NCBI GenBank assembly: GCA_015060455.1 | Contig: SUYM01000018.1 | Location: 1-64,000, forward strand | Length of the DNA stretch: 64,000 bases | Source of the DNA: Bacteroidales bacterium | Lineage (GTDB): Bacteria > Bacteroidota > Bacteroidia > Bacteroidales > UBA932 | Direction: 5' to 3' | In this document: positions 38,401 to 46,665 of the stretch, piece after piece | How the letters are laid out: every line of letters begins with the position of its first letter | Numbering within the stretch: position 1 is the first letter of the stretch | Translations under genes and position numbers: made by a program | The notes under the pieces: model-generated | Told to the model about the DNA's origin: nothing | Databases searched by the model: none | What the model saw: only the letters and a program-made list of their open reading frames with translations

Positions 38401-38797
38401 CAGCCACATTCGCACCGTCGAGGTCCTTGAGAAGTTCACCGTTGATTGTCCAGTAAAGTACACCCTCTTCGGTCTTTGTTCCTATGACAGGAGCAGTAGT
38501 CACTTCGTCCTTCGAAGCGATTGTGATGGTATGCTCGGTGTTGTCCGCACCCTTGTAGCGAACCACATAACCGCCATCCTCCGCTGCGGAGATACCGGTT
38601 ATGGCACCGCTTGAAATCACAGCGGAAACCAACTCCACCTGCTGTGACACGGCCTCAACCATCGGCTGGATCTTGGTCAACTCGTTGTATGCCTTATCGA
38701 CGTCGTCCCAAAGTTTTGAGTCGTCGTACTTGTCACAACCGGCTGCCAGCACCAGGAGGGCAGAAGCACAAAATGCAAGTATCTTATTATATTTCAT
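35456..38797 (-). CDS. DUF4988 / GLUG-stalk / phosphodiester glycosidase lipoprotein (F)
   Basis: 1113 residues, lipoprotein signal MKYNKILAFCASALLVLAAGC (Cys21, followed by DKYDDSKLWDD). Coiled-coil and DUF4988-like part about 25-300 (VLYWTINGELLKDL, SDGYWTVNGALMKD). One GLUG-like array about 305-700 (DLDMVGFTAWTPIGTED, VENLIVGEDG, CVNNGHLACPTG). The last about 375 residues are a NAGPA-type phosphodiester glycosidase: AMADDIIPNPNGNDN, GVVAGVNSGFFDSHDGFPRG, WIVQVDGRSSSSLG, MTRFDGGGSSSMWV and the GERSCMNYLLVR ending. It is the same enzyme family as the stand-alone gene at 10046. It is the first gene after SusCD (12 bp), so likely the main surface enzyme of this locus. Confidence 0.88.
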   Translation of the reverse strand: MKYNKILAFCASALLVLAAGCDKYDDSKLWDDVDKAYNELTKIQPMVEAVSQQVELVSAVISSGAITGISAAEDGGYVVRYKGADNTEHTITIASKDEVTTAPVIGTKTEEGVLYWTINGELLKDLDGANVAVAGRVPTFDVNSDGYWTVNGALMKDASGNPIKAEGKELSVISKVEKTADGKGLITLGDGSTVTVDLFEAFSIGVFDGQTELLNQYLLTMPASRSLTLSYTLTGPSADETIIKITRQTSLTAVLDASAKTITVTFPAGFEEGGFNLMIADAEGNVLIRPVYIGDRAMVPDYYGIKTVEDFQKFAVAVNAGASLKRFRDPATGLITLLQDLDMVGFTAWTPIGTEDHPWGDKFNGNGKTIRNIEFSTDVTSQKYTGIFGVVDGGSVENLIVGEDGESWTITGTANNGTAVAPVVAFAKGEAVIAKCTNNLDINFTGTNPSEALLMLSGIVAQSDGSTIGGAGELACVNNGDIVITEITNKKNGLTGVNIGGICAHASENGTTNITACVNNGHLACPTGRSGGICGTIIKGRLSACVNNGMIEDGTQYKSEDKGYDHKRMGGLVGATDQNATIDGCTNLGTVLTHVGCRCGGFVGHNAKGKVQNCTNGAEKDLSKGNIIGDVVTDASGNLHGPGWACGYTSSDIKTCYGYGRVATYAQKDNLEAADIALHDNAVRHGTQYYKFVSGMTSGYEPTNWVNWGSTKYCNWDVKTTKELHSGVKYMAVEWTRGITRKMKILEIDLTKSGVEITTAMADDIIPNPNGNDNNNSGKNKRELLSEVCARLKSTGVVAGVNSGFFDSHDGFPRGIHVQEGVPMYVNNRTVRWNLTNHKWGFTQFTDKTSSCGVKEFTGKYKVAGTEYEYYSINDTICRHGSDALKSNIYTHHYKKTPHSGLTNPLSKKCLYVLAQFTGDYLHVNTGYHKAKVTKILDGRSSAIASADLPYISDKKTIGIQIRGDVADAVKASVSVGDEIEIKCDIAIDGNSTKPIYTINSSMYQFLNNGSVTLSGLGADNGNLNTYDPVTFIGCDAATTKVWIVQVDGRSSSSLGMTAPEMAATIKKLGGHNMTRFDGGGSSSMWVDGKIVSNPSDSRGERSCMNYLLVRAK

Positions 38798-38809
38798 TTC
38801 TATAGGATT

Positions 38810-40603
38810 TTAATTGTAGTTCGTACTGTCTGTCCATCCCGGGTTCTGTGTGAGGTTTCCGCCCGAAAGCACCCTCTGATCGGCAGGGATAGGCCAGAGA
38901 TAATCCCTTGTCTCATCAAAACTGTATGTCATCTCAGGATGTGCAACAACATATCCGGATGTGCCTTCCGAAAGAATGATATCAACACCTAATATCTTGG
39001 AATTCATACCAACCTCAGGAGTTGTTCCCTTTTCATAGAGTTGGAAATCATTCGCTCCGTCTCCGTCCATGTCATAAAGACCAGGACCAGGGAAATAAAC
39101 TCCAAAATACCTCATGTCCTTGGATGCATCTGTTGATGTGTTGACCATCTGGGCACCTTCCTTCCAACGGAGCATATCCCACTGACGGAAGCCCTCGTTC
39201 ACGAGTTCCACAGTACGCTCACGGCGGATCTCAAGGATAACACCGGTATTGGCGCTCTGAGTGACGTTAGGATAGCATCCTGCAAGGAACGGATCCGGAT
39301 TTGCATTTGCTGTAGCCATATCAAGTTTCGGCATGCTCACTCTGTCGCGGATCTTGTTGACTGAGATGTCAAGGTCCGCCTGAGTCAGAGTACCGAGTTC
39401 GGCAAGTGCTTCAGCATAAACGAGATAGACCTCAGCAGCACGGAAAAGAGGAAGAGAGGTAGAGCCCTTTGACGCTCCGTCGTATGCCTCCTGTGCTATA
39501 TACTTTATAGGCTGATAGCCAGTGTGCGAGTTCATGTCGTTTGCTATCACATCCTTTCCTCCCTTCTGGATATATCCCGGGCAGAGGACTGTCTGGGCAA
39601 GACGTGGGTCACGGTTCTGCACCTCGTCGGTATAGAACATGGTCTCGTTGCCAGGCTGCTCTGTGAAACGCTCGCCTGTCACCATGAGATAGTGGTTCAT
39701 GAAACGGCGGGTGAAGCCCTGAGCGTCATTCTTGATGTTGAACTGTACGGAATGTCCTATCTTGAGAGTTGTCGCATCATAAAGACGGGCAAGGATGACC
39801 TCGCAGGCAACTTCGCTGATGTCGTCGCGGTTGAACAGGTCCCTGTAAGGAGTGTCTCCGCCTTTATATAAGGAGTAGCCGCTCTCATCGATGAAGGTCC
39901 TGGCTGCTTCTGCTGCTGCCTGGAGATATTTATCGGCGTTTTCCATTCCGCGGTATTTTCTCCATGTTCCCTCAAAAAGGGCTACGCGTGCCTTGAGAGC
40001 CACTGCTGTCCATTTGTTTACACGGGACATGCCATCAACTGTTGTACCCCTGTCTGACGGAAGACGATTTATCGCGCGGTCCAGATCCTGAATGACCATG
40101 TCAATCACATATCCTCTGTCGTCACGAGGCTTGGTCAGAGCAGCGTTGTCGTCGCTTGCAAGCACAGTGTCGTACCAAGGAACGTCTCCGAAACGGAGCA
40201 CCTTCTGGTAGTAGAAATAGGCGCGGAAGAAATATGACACTCCGTCATACTTGTCCTTTACTGCCTGGTCCTCGCAGTTCTTAGAGTTTTCAAGGTGGTA
40301 ATTGATCCAGCGGAGAGGCTTCCATCCCCATTCCAAAGAGCCGTCCATATCATCTGATGCCATACGTGTGCCCTCGATGATGCTTCCCATGCTCTTATCG
40401 ACCATGTCGTCGGCATTGTAACGGGTGCTGGTCTCCGGGTTTACGATAAGTGTATAGTAGCGGTTGGTCCATCTCTCCATGTCGGTCTGCGTCTTGAAAT
40501 ACGTATCCGGACTCACCTTGTCTTCTGGAAGGAGAGTAAGATCGCAGGCTGCAAACGCTACTGTGGCAGTCATTGCTGCAAATATTCTGAATATATTCTT
40601 CAT
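38810..40603 (-). CDS. SusD/RagB-family nutrient-binding lipoprotein
   Basis: Outer-membrane lipoprotein lid for the adjacent SusC transporter; binds the polymer ligand at the surface. I choose the ATG at 40603 (MKNIFRIFAAMTATVAFAAC, Cys20) because GGAGG lies eight bases before it; the track's ATG at 40618 would leave that sequence inside the gene. 597 residues. Family features: YFKTQTDMERWTNRYY near the N-terminus, KARVALFEGTWRKY in the TPR-like helices, LFRAAEVYLVYAEALAELG, IRRERTVELVNEGFRQWDMLRWK, and the terminal YLWPIPADQR...NPGWTD. It directly follows the SusC stop codon. The ligand is not predictable from the sequence. Confidence 0.95.
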   Translation of the reverse strand: MKNIFRIFAAMTATVAFAACDLTLLPEDKVSPDTYFKTQTDMERWTNRYYTLIVNPETSTRYNADDMVDKSMGSIIEGTRMASDDMDGSLEWGWKPLRWINYHLENSKNCEDQAVKDKYDGVSYFFRAYFYYQKVLRFGDVPWYDTVLASDDNAALTKPRDDRGYVIDMVIQDLDRAINRLPSDRGTTVDGMSRVNKWTAVALKARVALFEGTWRKYRGMENADKYLQAAAEAARTFIDESGYSLYKGGDTPYRDLFNRDDISEVACEVILARLYDATTLKIGHSVQFNIKNDAQGFTRRFMNHYLMVTGERFTEQPGNETMFYTDEVQNRDPRLAQTVLCPGYIQKGGKDVIANDMNSHTGYQPIKYIAQEAYDGASKGSTSLPLFRAAEVYLVYAEALAELGTLTQADLDISVNKIRDRVSMPKLDMATANANPDPFLAGCYPNVTQSANTGVILEIRRERTVELVNEGFRQWDMLRWKEGAQMVNTSTDASKDMRYFGVYFPGPGLYDMDGDGANDFQLYEKGTTPEVGMNSKILGVDIILSEGTSGYVVAHPEMTYSFDETRDYLWPIPADQRVLSGGNLTQNPGWTDSTNYN

Positions 40604-40618
40604 AACTCTTTCCTCCAT

Positions 40619-43600
40619 TTAGAATTGAATGTCAAGACCGATTGAGAAGGTACGCGGATAAGCATAACCCACTCCGGAGTTGTCTGTCGATGTACCTGTG
40701 GTTCCTCCAAGTTCAGGGTCCATGGTCATGGTGTGCTTCTTGAGCGGTGACCAATAACACATGTTCTCGCCTGAGAAATAGACTCTGATCTGCTCGATCT
40801 TTGCCTTGCGGGTAAGTTCCTGAGGAAGGGTGTAACCCACTGTCAGGTTCTTGAAACGCAGGTACGCAAGATTCTGAAGGTATCTGTCGTTCGTTGTTCC
40901 AAGAGCACCGCTTGAATATGCGTTGTATCCACGACGACGTGGGAAGTAGGCGTTTCTGTTGTCCTCTGTCCATGTGTTGTCAGCGAAACTCTCATGGATG
41001 AACGCTGTCGGAGGGAATGCGTACGGACCCCAGAAGTCGTATGAAGACTGTCCGTTAGCCGGATACCAGTCACGATGTCCCACACCCTGGAAGAACGCTG
41101 AAACATCTATGCCCATCCAGTTGAATCCAAGACGGAAAGAGTAGTTGTAACGAGGGTTGGAATTACCGATGATAACCATGTCTCCGTGGTCGTCTATACG
41201 TCCCGAACCGCTGTTTATCTTGCCGTCGCCATTGACATCGATGAACTTAACGTCACCTGCACGGAGATAGTTTCCGCAGGCAGGGTTACCGTTGCGTACT
41301 CTCTGGTTGACAGCAGTATCATCGATCACCTTCGAGTATTCGGCGGCCTCACGGTCGGTCTTGAAGAGACCCTCTACCTTATAGCCCCAGATGTCTCCGA
41401 GTCTTTCGCCTACATAGTGGTTGCCGATGATTCCCTCAGGGTTGTGATACTTGGTGATATGTGTCACATAGTCACCGACAGTGGCTGAGACGTTGTATGA
41501 GAAGTTCTTTCCGAGAAGTTTGAAGTCGTCTCTCCAACTTACCACGAGTTCCCATCCCTTTGTGCGAAGGTCTGCGCAGTTCGCCTTAGGAGTGTTTGCT
41601 CCATATACGTCAGGGAGCGTAAGTGAGGTGGTGAGCATGTTCTTGGTGTCACGGATAAAGACGTCACCTGTTACTGAAAGACGGTCTTCGAGGAAACCGA
41701 GATCCACTCCAAGGTCGTATGTTGTAACGGTCTCCCATGTCAGACCGGAAGAAAGAGGGTCCGAAACGGAAGCGTAGAGTCCGTATGTCTTGCCGTCGAA
41801 GGTATATTCCATCTCGTTGCCAGGAGAAATGGTCTCGATGTAGGCATAGTTGCTTACCTGCTGGTTACCAAGGCTTCCGGCAGAGAAACGGAGTTTCATG
41901 TTGCTGACCACATTCTTTGCCGGACGGAAGAAATTCTCCTCAGAAATACGCCATGCTGCTGATGCTGACGGGAAGAATGCCCAACGGCTGCCTGGAGCAA
42001 ATCTTGACGAACCGTCGGCGCGGGCACTGGCCTCCACGATGTAACGGCCCTTCCAGTCGTAGTTGGCACGGGCAAAGAAACCGAGAGTCTTGTATGCTGA
42101 GATTTCCTGATCTACGGTAGGAATACCGTTCGCCACAGTGAATGAAGACAGATCCTCATTGGTAAGTTCGGTGTTAGCCACGACGAGGTTGGTAGAGCGG
42201 TATGTCTCATACTGACCTCCGGCTGTCACCTTGAAATAGTGACCGTTCCAGTCGTGCTCGTAGTTACCATATATATTAAGGTTGTGTCCCTTATATCCGT
42301 AATGGCTCTCCTGATATGTATTGGCAACCGCACCGGAGGTAAACTCTGTGAGGACTCCTTGCTGACGCGAATACTCGAAGGTGTCGTTACGGTATCTGTA
42401 AAGACGGTCACGCTGACGATAGTCGTATGCTATTGTGAATGTGAGGTCTTTGTAAGGCTTGATGTCGAGGGAGTTCTGGATGGTCAGATACCTGTTTGCC
42501 TTCGAGTTGTTACCTGTGCCGGCTGTCATGTGACCTCCACGGCCGGTACCGATAGGCGAGTTCTTGCCTAACTGGTTTACATACTGAACGATGGTTCCGT
42601 CCGGGTTGGTAGGCACCCATGCCGGGGTAATGTTGGCCTGAAGTGCACCGAAAGTTCCCTCGTAATTGTTGTGACCGCCATACTTATATGTAGATGAGTC
42701 GAACGCAACGTTGGTAGAGTATTTCAGCCATTTGAACATCTGTGCAGAGAATTTAGCACGGAAGGCGATGTCGGTGTAGCGGTCCTGCTGGATCCTGAAC
42801 ATACCGTCCTGCATCAGATAACGTCCGCTGGCATAGTATGATATCTTCTCTGAACCTCCGGATACGGATACGTTGTGCTCTGTCTGAGGACGCACGCGGT
42901 TGTAGAAATAGCCGTACCAGTCGAAGTTACCATAATAATAGTACTTGCCGTCGTCGCCGACCTCTACCCACGGACGGTCAGGATGCTCTGTAACGTCGTT
43001 CCTGCGCTCATAGAGTTTCTGAAGTCCGCCGTTCGCCTCTGTATAGAGGAAGATGTCATGAACAGAGTCGCTGGAGTTGGCCATGAACTCGTTGACGAGG
43101 GTGACATGGTCATAACCTACTGTCATGAAGTCGGTCGAGGTGGTGTTCATCTGCCAGCCATAGCGGCCGTTATACTGAACACGCGCATTGTCTCCCCTCT
43201 TACCCTGCTTTGTGGTGATGAGCACCACGCCGGCAGAAGCCTTTGCACCGTAGATGGCACAGGTAGAGGCATCTTTGAGGACAGAGACAGACTCGATGTC
43301 ATTAGGGTTGATCTGGCTGAGGTTCACCTCCACACCGTCTGCAAGGACAAGTGGAGAACCTGAGTTGAGTGAAAGACCGCCTCGGATGTTGATTGTGTTG
43401 GAAGATTCAGGTGAACCTGTTCCGAAGGTGATGTTGACCGAAGGGTCCGCTCCTTGAAGAGCGTTGGCTGCCGATACCACCGGACGGGCGTTGAGTTCTT
43501 TTCCGCTCACGATGCCGACTGCTCCGGAAAGGCTGGTCTTCTTCTGAGTACCGTAACCGATTACGACCACGTCTTCGAGAACGTTGGCGGAATCGTCGAG

Positions 43601-43927
43601 TACGATCTTGTAAGGAAGCGGTTCATTTCCTGTCATTGCAACCTCCACATCAGAATATCCGATGTAAGAGACAACAATCTTCGCCGGAAATGAGACGTTT
43701 TCCAATACGTAATTACCATCAAGGTCTGTGATAGTGCCCTGCGTGGTGCCTGCTACGACCAGGGATGCTCCGATAAGAGGCTCTCCCGATGAGTCGGTGA
43801 CTACACCACTGATGGTCTTCGTTGTCTGCGCCAACATACCAAGCGGTATCAGAAGCGCGACAAAGGCAATTAAGAGTTGCCCCCCCCTGATGTGGGATCT
43901 TCTCCTGCTGGAATTGCTTTTCATCAT
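40619..43927 (-). CDS. SusC/RagA-family TonB-dependent transporter
   Basis: Outer-membrane importer powered by TonB, paired with the SusD below. 1102 residues. Signal region MMKSNSSRRRSHIRGGQLLIAFVALLIPLGMLAQ (second Met equally possible as start). CarboxypepD-reg-like domain about 38-115 (ISGVVTDSSGEPLIGASLVV), then the plug with VVIGYGTQKKTSLSGAV and IESVSVLKDASTCAIYGAKA, then a beta-barrel ending in YAYPRTFSIGLDIQF. No N-terminal STN domain, so unlike the second SusC it should not signal to a FecR. A run of eight G residues falls in codons 14-17. First gene of the 34-kb same-strand locus, with a promoter about 160 bp upstream. Confidence 0.96.
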   Translation of the reverse strand: MMKSNSSRRRSHIRGGQLLIAFVALLIPLGMLAQTTKTISGVVTDSSGEPLIGASLVVAGTTQGTITDLDGNYVLENVSFPAKIVVSYIGYSDVEVAMTGNEPLPYKIVLDDSANVLEDVVVIGYGTQKKTSLSGAVGIVSGKELNARPVVSAANALQGADPSVNITFGTGSPESSNTINIRGGLSLNSGSPLVLADGVEVNLSQINPNDIESVSVLKDASTCAIYGAKASAGVVLITTKQGKRGDNARVQYNGRYGWQMNTTSTDFMTVGYDHVTLVNEFMANSSDSVHDIFLYTEANGGLQKLYERRNDVTEHPDRPWVEVGDDGKYYYYGNFDWYGYFYNRVRPQTEHNVSVSGGSEKISYYASGRYLMQDGMFRIQQDRYTDIAFRAKFSAQMFKWLKYSTNVAFDSSTYKYGGHNNYEGTFGALQANITPAWVPTNPDGTIVQYVNQLGKNSPIGTGRGGHMTAGTGNNSKANRYLTIQNSLDIKPYKDLTFTIAYDYRQRDRLYRYRNDTFEYSRQQGVLTEFTSGAVANTYQESHYGYKGHNLNIYGNYEHDWNGHYFKVTAGGQYETYRSTNLVVANTELTNEDLSSFTVANGIPTVDQEISAYKTLGFFARANYDWKGRYIVEASARADGSSRFAPGSRWAFFPSASAAWRISEENFFRPAKNVVSNMKLRFSAGSLGNQQVSNYAYIETISPGNEMEYTFDGKTYGLYASVSDPLSSGLTWETVTTYDLGVDLGFLEDRLSVTGDVFIRDTKNMLTTSLTLPDVYGANTPKANCADLRTKGWELVVSWRDDFKLLGKNFSYNVSATVGDYVTHITKYHNPEGIIGNHYVGERLGDIWGYKVEGLFKTDREAAEYSKVIDDTAVNQRVRNGNPACGNYLRAGDVKFIDVNGDGKINSGSGRIDDHGDMVIIGNSNPRYNYSFRLGFNWMGIDVSAFFQGVGHRDWYPANGQSSYDFWGPYAFPPTAFIHESFADNTWTEDNRNAYFPRRRGYNAYSSGALGTTNDRYLQNLAYLRFKNLTVGYTLPQELTRKAKIEQIRVYFSGENMCYWSPLKKHTMTMDPELGGTTGTSTDNSGVGYAYPRTFSIGLDIQF

Positions 43928-44084
43928 TTGGTTATTTAGTTGTACTTGTGTGTCTGTAGTTATGGTTTCTTCTATGCTCTTGCTGTGTCGTCCTTATGTT
44001 TTCAGGCTTTCATCCTGTTCCGCACTACCCCTCAAAACTCCGTTGTCAATATTAGACAGCACTGCACAATAACACAAAATCGTA

Positions 44085-44116
44085 CAAATATATAACTTTT
44101 TTCCCACCCCCCCCAA
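44085..44116 (-). promoter_or_regulatory. Putative promoter of the large SusCD locus
   Basis: On the minus strand TTG (44116-44114), about 21 nt, then TATATTTG (44092-44085), a good -7 box. The spacer contains a run of eight G (44114-44107) followed by TGGG. It predicts a leader of about 150 nt before the SusC ATG at 43927. In that leader I see no riboswitch or strong terminator. Confidence 0.55.
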
Positions 44117-44249
44117 CTTTTTTAACATTTTCGTAACAATCAGAATGCTTTTCCGTAAAAGGTGCACTAAATAAGTAAACATGAATCATTTCACAACGAC
44201 CGTTACAAAAATCTGCCTCTTTTTGTAACGAAGGTGCCGTTTTTATGGC

Positions 44250-44517
44250 AGATACATTGTTTTTGAGGACGACCGTGACAAAAAATTGGCAAAATTTGTC
44301 ACGGTCCCGTTTCAGATCAGCATACTGCACTGATAACGGATAATCATTACAATCAGGTGATCTTCCTATGTCTGAATACGTACAGCGGCAAAATCCCTGC
44401 TCCGTCCGTATTTTCGCCCTTTTTACGGATGCAAGGCAGGGAAAAGCCTGCTCCGTCCGTAATTTCGCCTGTTTTACGGACGGAAGGGACGCATTAGCCG
44501 ATCTGAAAGGCGGATAA
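44250..44517. repeat. 268-bp interspersed repeat, copy 2
   Basis: Same orientation and, apart from one base, the same sequence as 2159-2426, including the 12-bp hairpin and the two REP-like palindromes. It lies between the divergent SusC promoter and the promoter of the NagB-like/PIG-L gene, ending 21 bp before the latter's -33 box. The rest of the 43928-44611 gap holds only the two promoters and homopolymer tracts. Confidence 0.9.
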
Positions 44518-44538
44518 CCACAACAAAAACTGCGGTTA

Positions 44539-44569
44539 TTTGGAAGTTTTTGGAAAATCTTTAACTTTG
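44539..44569 (+). promoter_or_regulatory. Promoter of the NagB-like/PIG-L gene
   Basis: TTTG (44539-44542), 19-nt spacer, TAACTTTG (44562-44569): a full match to the Bacteroidetes consensus. It lies inside the extended ORF of the track (start 44540), which is why the start at 44612 is preferred. Confidence 0.75.
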
Positions 44570-44611
44570 TATGATTTTCAACTGGTCGATTTTTCTAAAT
44601 ATCAATTTATA

Positions 44612-46525
44612 ATGAAAAAATTCTCTTTGCCGAAAGACGGTGGCCTGATAGAGGCCGGTCTTCCAAACGGTGTAAAGCACACCTACGAAAGAATTCCTGC
44701 TCACATCTATGAGGATGAGGAACTTGCATGCGAAAGACTTGCTGAAAAGATCGTTGAGTCCATCAACGCAAACGGTGGCGTATTCCGCCTCGGTCTCAGT
44801 ACAGGCTCATCTCCGGCGGTTCTCTACAAGGAACTCGTGAAGAGATACAAGGCAGGTGACGTGTCTTTCAAGAACGTCGAAATCTACAGCACGGACGAGT
44901 ATTATCCTGCACCGGCTGACAGCCAGAGCCGCAACCGCAGACTTTATGACGAACTCGTGGCAAAAATAGACATCAAGCCGGAAAACGTGTTCGTACCTAA
45001 ACTCACCGAACTTCACGACAGCACATACGTGTCCGAGTTCTGCGCATCCTACGACACCAAGGCAAGCGGACTCGACCTTCTGGTCATGGGTATCGGCGAA
45101 AAGGGACAGATAGGATTCAACGAGAACGGAGCATCCGAGTTCAGCAGGACCAGAACAGTACTCCTCCCTTACGGATCACGCAAGAGACAGGCAAAGAACT
45201 TCGGCAGCATTGAGGCGACTCCGCACACTGCAATCGCCATGGGTATCTCCACTATGCTCAGCGCAAAGAAGATCCACCTCATCGCATGGGGCGAGGACAA
45301 GGCACAGGTGGTAAAGCAGGTCGTTGAAGACAAGGCTGACGCTGCCTGCCCTGCATCTCTTCTTCAGAGACACAGCAACATTTCATTCTATGTCGAGGAC
45401 AACTCGGCGAGCCTTCTCACAAGAAACGTGGCTCCTTGGCTTGTAGGCCCATGCGAATGGACACCAAAGTTCATCCGCAAGGCTGTGGTATGGCTCTGCG
45501 AGCAGACAGGAAAGCCTATCCTCAAACTCACCCAGAAGGACTACCTCAACAACGGACTCGGCGAACTTCTCGAACTTCATGGTCCGTATGATGCCATCAA
45601 TATCCGTGTATTCAATGACTTCCAGCACACCATTTCAGGATGGCCAGGCGGAAAGCCAAACGCAGATGACAGCACAAGACCGGTTCCTTCGTCACCGTTC
45701 CCTAAGAGGGTCGTGATATTCTCACCACATCCTGACGACGACGTGATTTCAATGGGAGGTACATTCATCCGTCTTGCAGAGCAGGGTCATGATGTGCATG
45801 TTGCATACGAGACCTCCGGAAACGTTGCTGTTCACGATGACGTGGTGCTCCAGCATATGGATGCAGCACGCGAACTCGGTTTCGGAGACAGATTCGACGA
45901 GGTGAAGGCAATCATCGCTTCCAAGAAGCCGGGACAGCCTGAGCCAAGGGCGCTTCTCAACCTCAAAGGCTCTATCCGTCGCGCAGAAGCAAAGGCTGCC
46001 GTACGCTCGTTCGGTCTGAACGACGAGACAAACTGCCACTTCCTCAACCTTCCGTTCTATGAGACCGGCGGCATCAAGAAGGGAGAGCGCACACAGGCTG
46101 ATATCGATATCATCAAGGCCCTTCTCCAGGAAGTGAAGCCTCATCAGATATATCTTGCAGGCGACCTTGCCGACCCTCACGGCACACACCGCGTATGTAC
46201 GGAGGCTGTTCTTGAGGCCCTCAACCAACTCGAAGGCGAGGCTTGGCTCAAGGAGTGCCACGTATGGCTCTACAGAGGTGCATGGATGGAGTGGGAACTC
46301 GGAAAGGTCGATATGGCAGTTCCGCTCAGCCCGGACGAGGTGATCAAGAAGCGTCATGCGATTTACCGCCACCTCTCGCAGAAGGACATCGTGCCGTTCC
46401 CTGGTGAGGACCCACGTGAATTCTGGCAGAGAGCCGAGGAGAGGACCCAGAACACAGCACGTCTGTACAACGAACTCGGTATGGCAGAGTATCAGGCTAT
46501 CGAAGTATTTGTAAAACTGTTTTAA
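44612..46525 (+). CDS. NagB-like domain fused to PIG-L (LmbE) deacetylase
   Basis: 637 residues from the ATG at 44612 (MKKFSLPKDGG), downstream of the promoter. Residues about 25-290 are a glucosamine-6-phosphate deaminase/isomerase fold (LGLSTGSSPAVLYKELVKRY, STDEYYPAPADS). The active-site loop reads GIGEKGQIGFNEN, so the catalytic Asp and His of NagB (GxGxDGHIAFNE; D141 and H143 in E. coli) are replaced by Lys164 and Gln166. Asp95 and Glu171 remain. Residues about 365-600 are a PIG-L-type zinc deacetylase with SPHPDDDVISMGG and GDLADPHGTHR intact. NagB/PIG-L fusions are known in Bacteroidetes. Likely role: cytoplasmic amino-sugar deacetylation, with the N-terminal domain binding rather than deaminating. 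Followed by true nagB. Confidence 0.88.
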   Translation: MKKFSLPKDGGLIEAGLPNGVKHTYERIPAHIYEDEELACERLAEKIVESINANGGVFRLGLSTGSSPAVLYKELVKRYKAGDVSFKNVEIYSTDEYYPAPADSQSRNRRLYDELVAKIDIKPENVFVPKLTELHDSTYVSEFCASYDTKASGLDLLVMGIGEKGQIGFNENGASEFSRTRTVLLPYGSRKRQAKNFGSIEATPHTAIAMGISTMLSAKKIHLIAWGEDKAQVVKQVVEDKADAACPASLLQRHSNISFYVEDNSASLLTRNVAPWLVGPCEWTPKFIRKAVVWLCEQTGKPILKLTQKDYLNNGLGELLELHGPYDAINIRVFNDFQHTISGWPGGKPNADDSTRPVPSSPFPKRVVIFSPHPDDDVISMGGTFIRLAEQGHDVHVAYETSGNVAVHDDVVLQHMDAARELGFGDRFDEVKAIIASKKPGQPEPRALLNLKGSIRRAEAKAAVRSFGLNDETNCHFLNLPFYETGGIKKGERTQADIDIIKALLQEVKPHQIYLAGDLADPHGTHRVCTEAVLEALNQLEGEAWLKECHVWLYRGAWMEWELGKVDMAVPLSPDEVIKKRHAIYRHLSQKDIVPFPGEDPREFWQRAEERTQNTARLYNELGMAEYQAIEVFVKLF

Positions 46526-46561
46526 CAACCAGATGTCTCGACATCGCTCGACATGACATTC

Positions 46562-46650
46562 CTGTCATTCTGAACGTCGAACTGTCATTCTGAAATCAGA
46601 CTGTCATTCTGAACGTCAGACTGTCATTCTGAACGAAGTGAAGAATCTGA
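46562..46650. repeat. Four-copy 'ctgtcattctgaac' tandem repeat
   Basis: ctgtcattctgaa recurs at 46562, 46582, 46601 and 46621, ending ctgtcattctgaacgaagtgaagaatctga. This is the reverse complement of the ttcgctcaggatgacag family at 9.8 and 26.4 kb. An agatgtctcgacatcgctcgacatgaca copy precedes it at 46531-46557. It forms the leader of nagB. Confidence 0.85.
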
Positions 46651-46665
46651 AAAAAAGAAGAACAT

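Noticed and set aside
44052-44330. 92-aa minus-strand ORF between SusC and the NagB-like gene
   Set aside because: It runs from inside the 268-bp repeat through the SusC promoter and homopolymer tract, and has no protein-like features.
45749-46528. 259-aa minus-strand ORF opposite the PIG-L domain
   Set aside because: Antisense shadow; the plus strand has intact zinc motifs and its own promoter.
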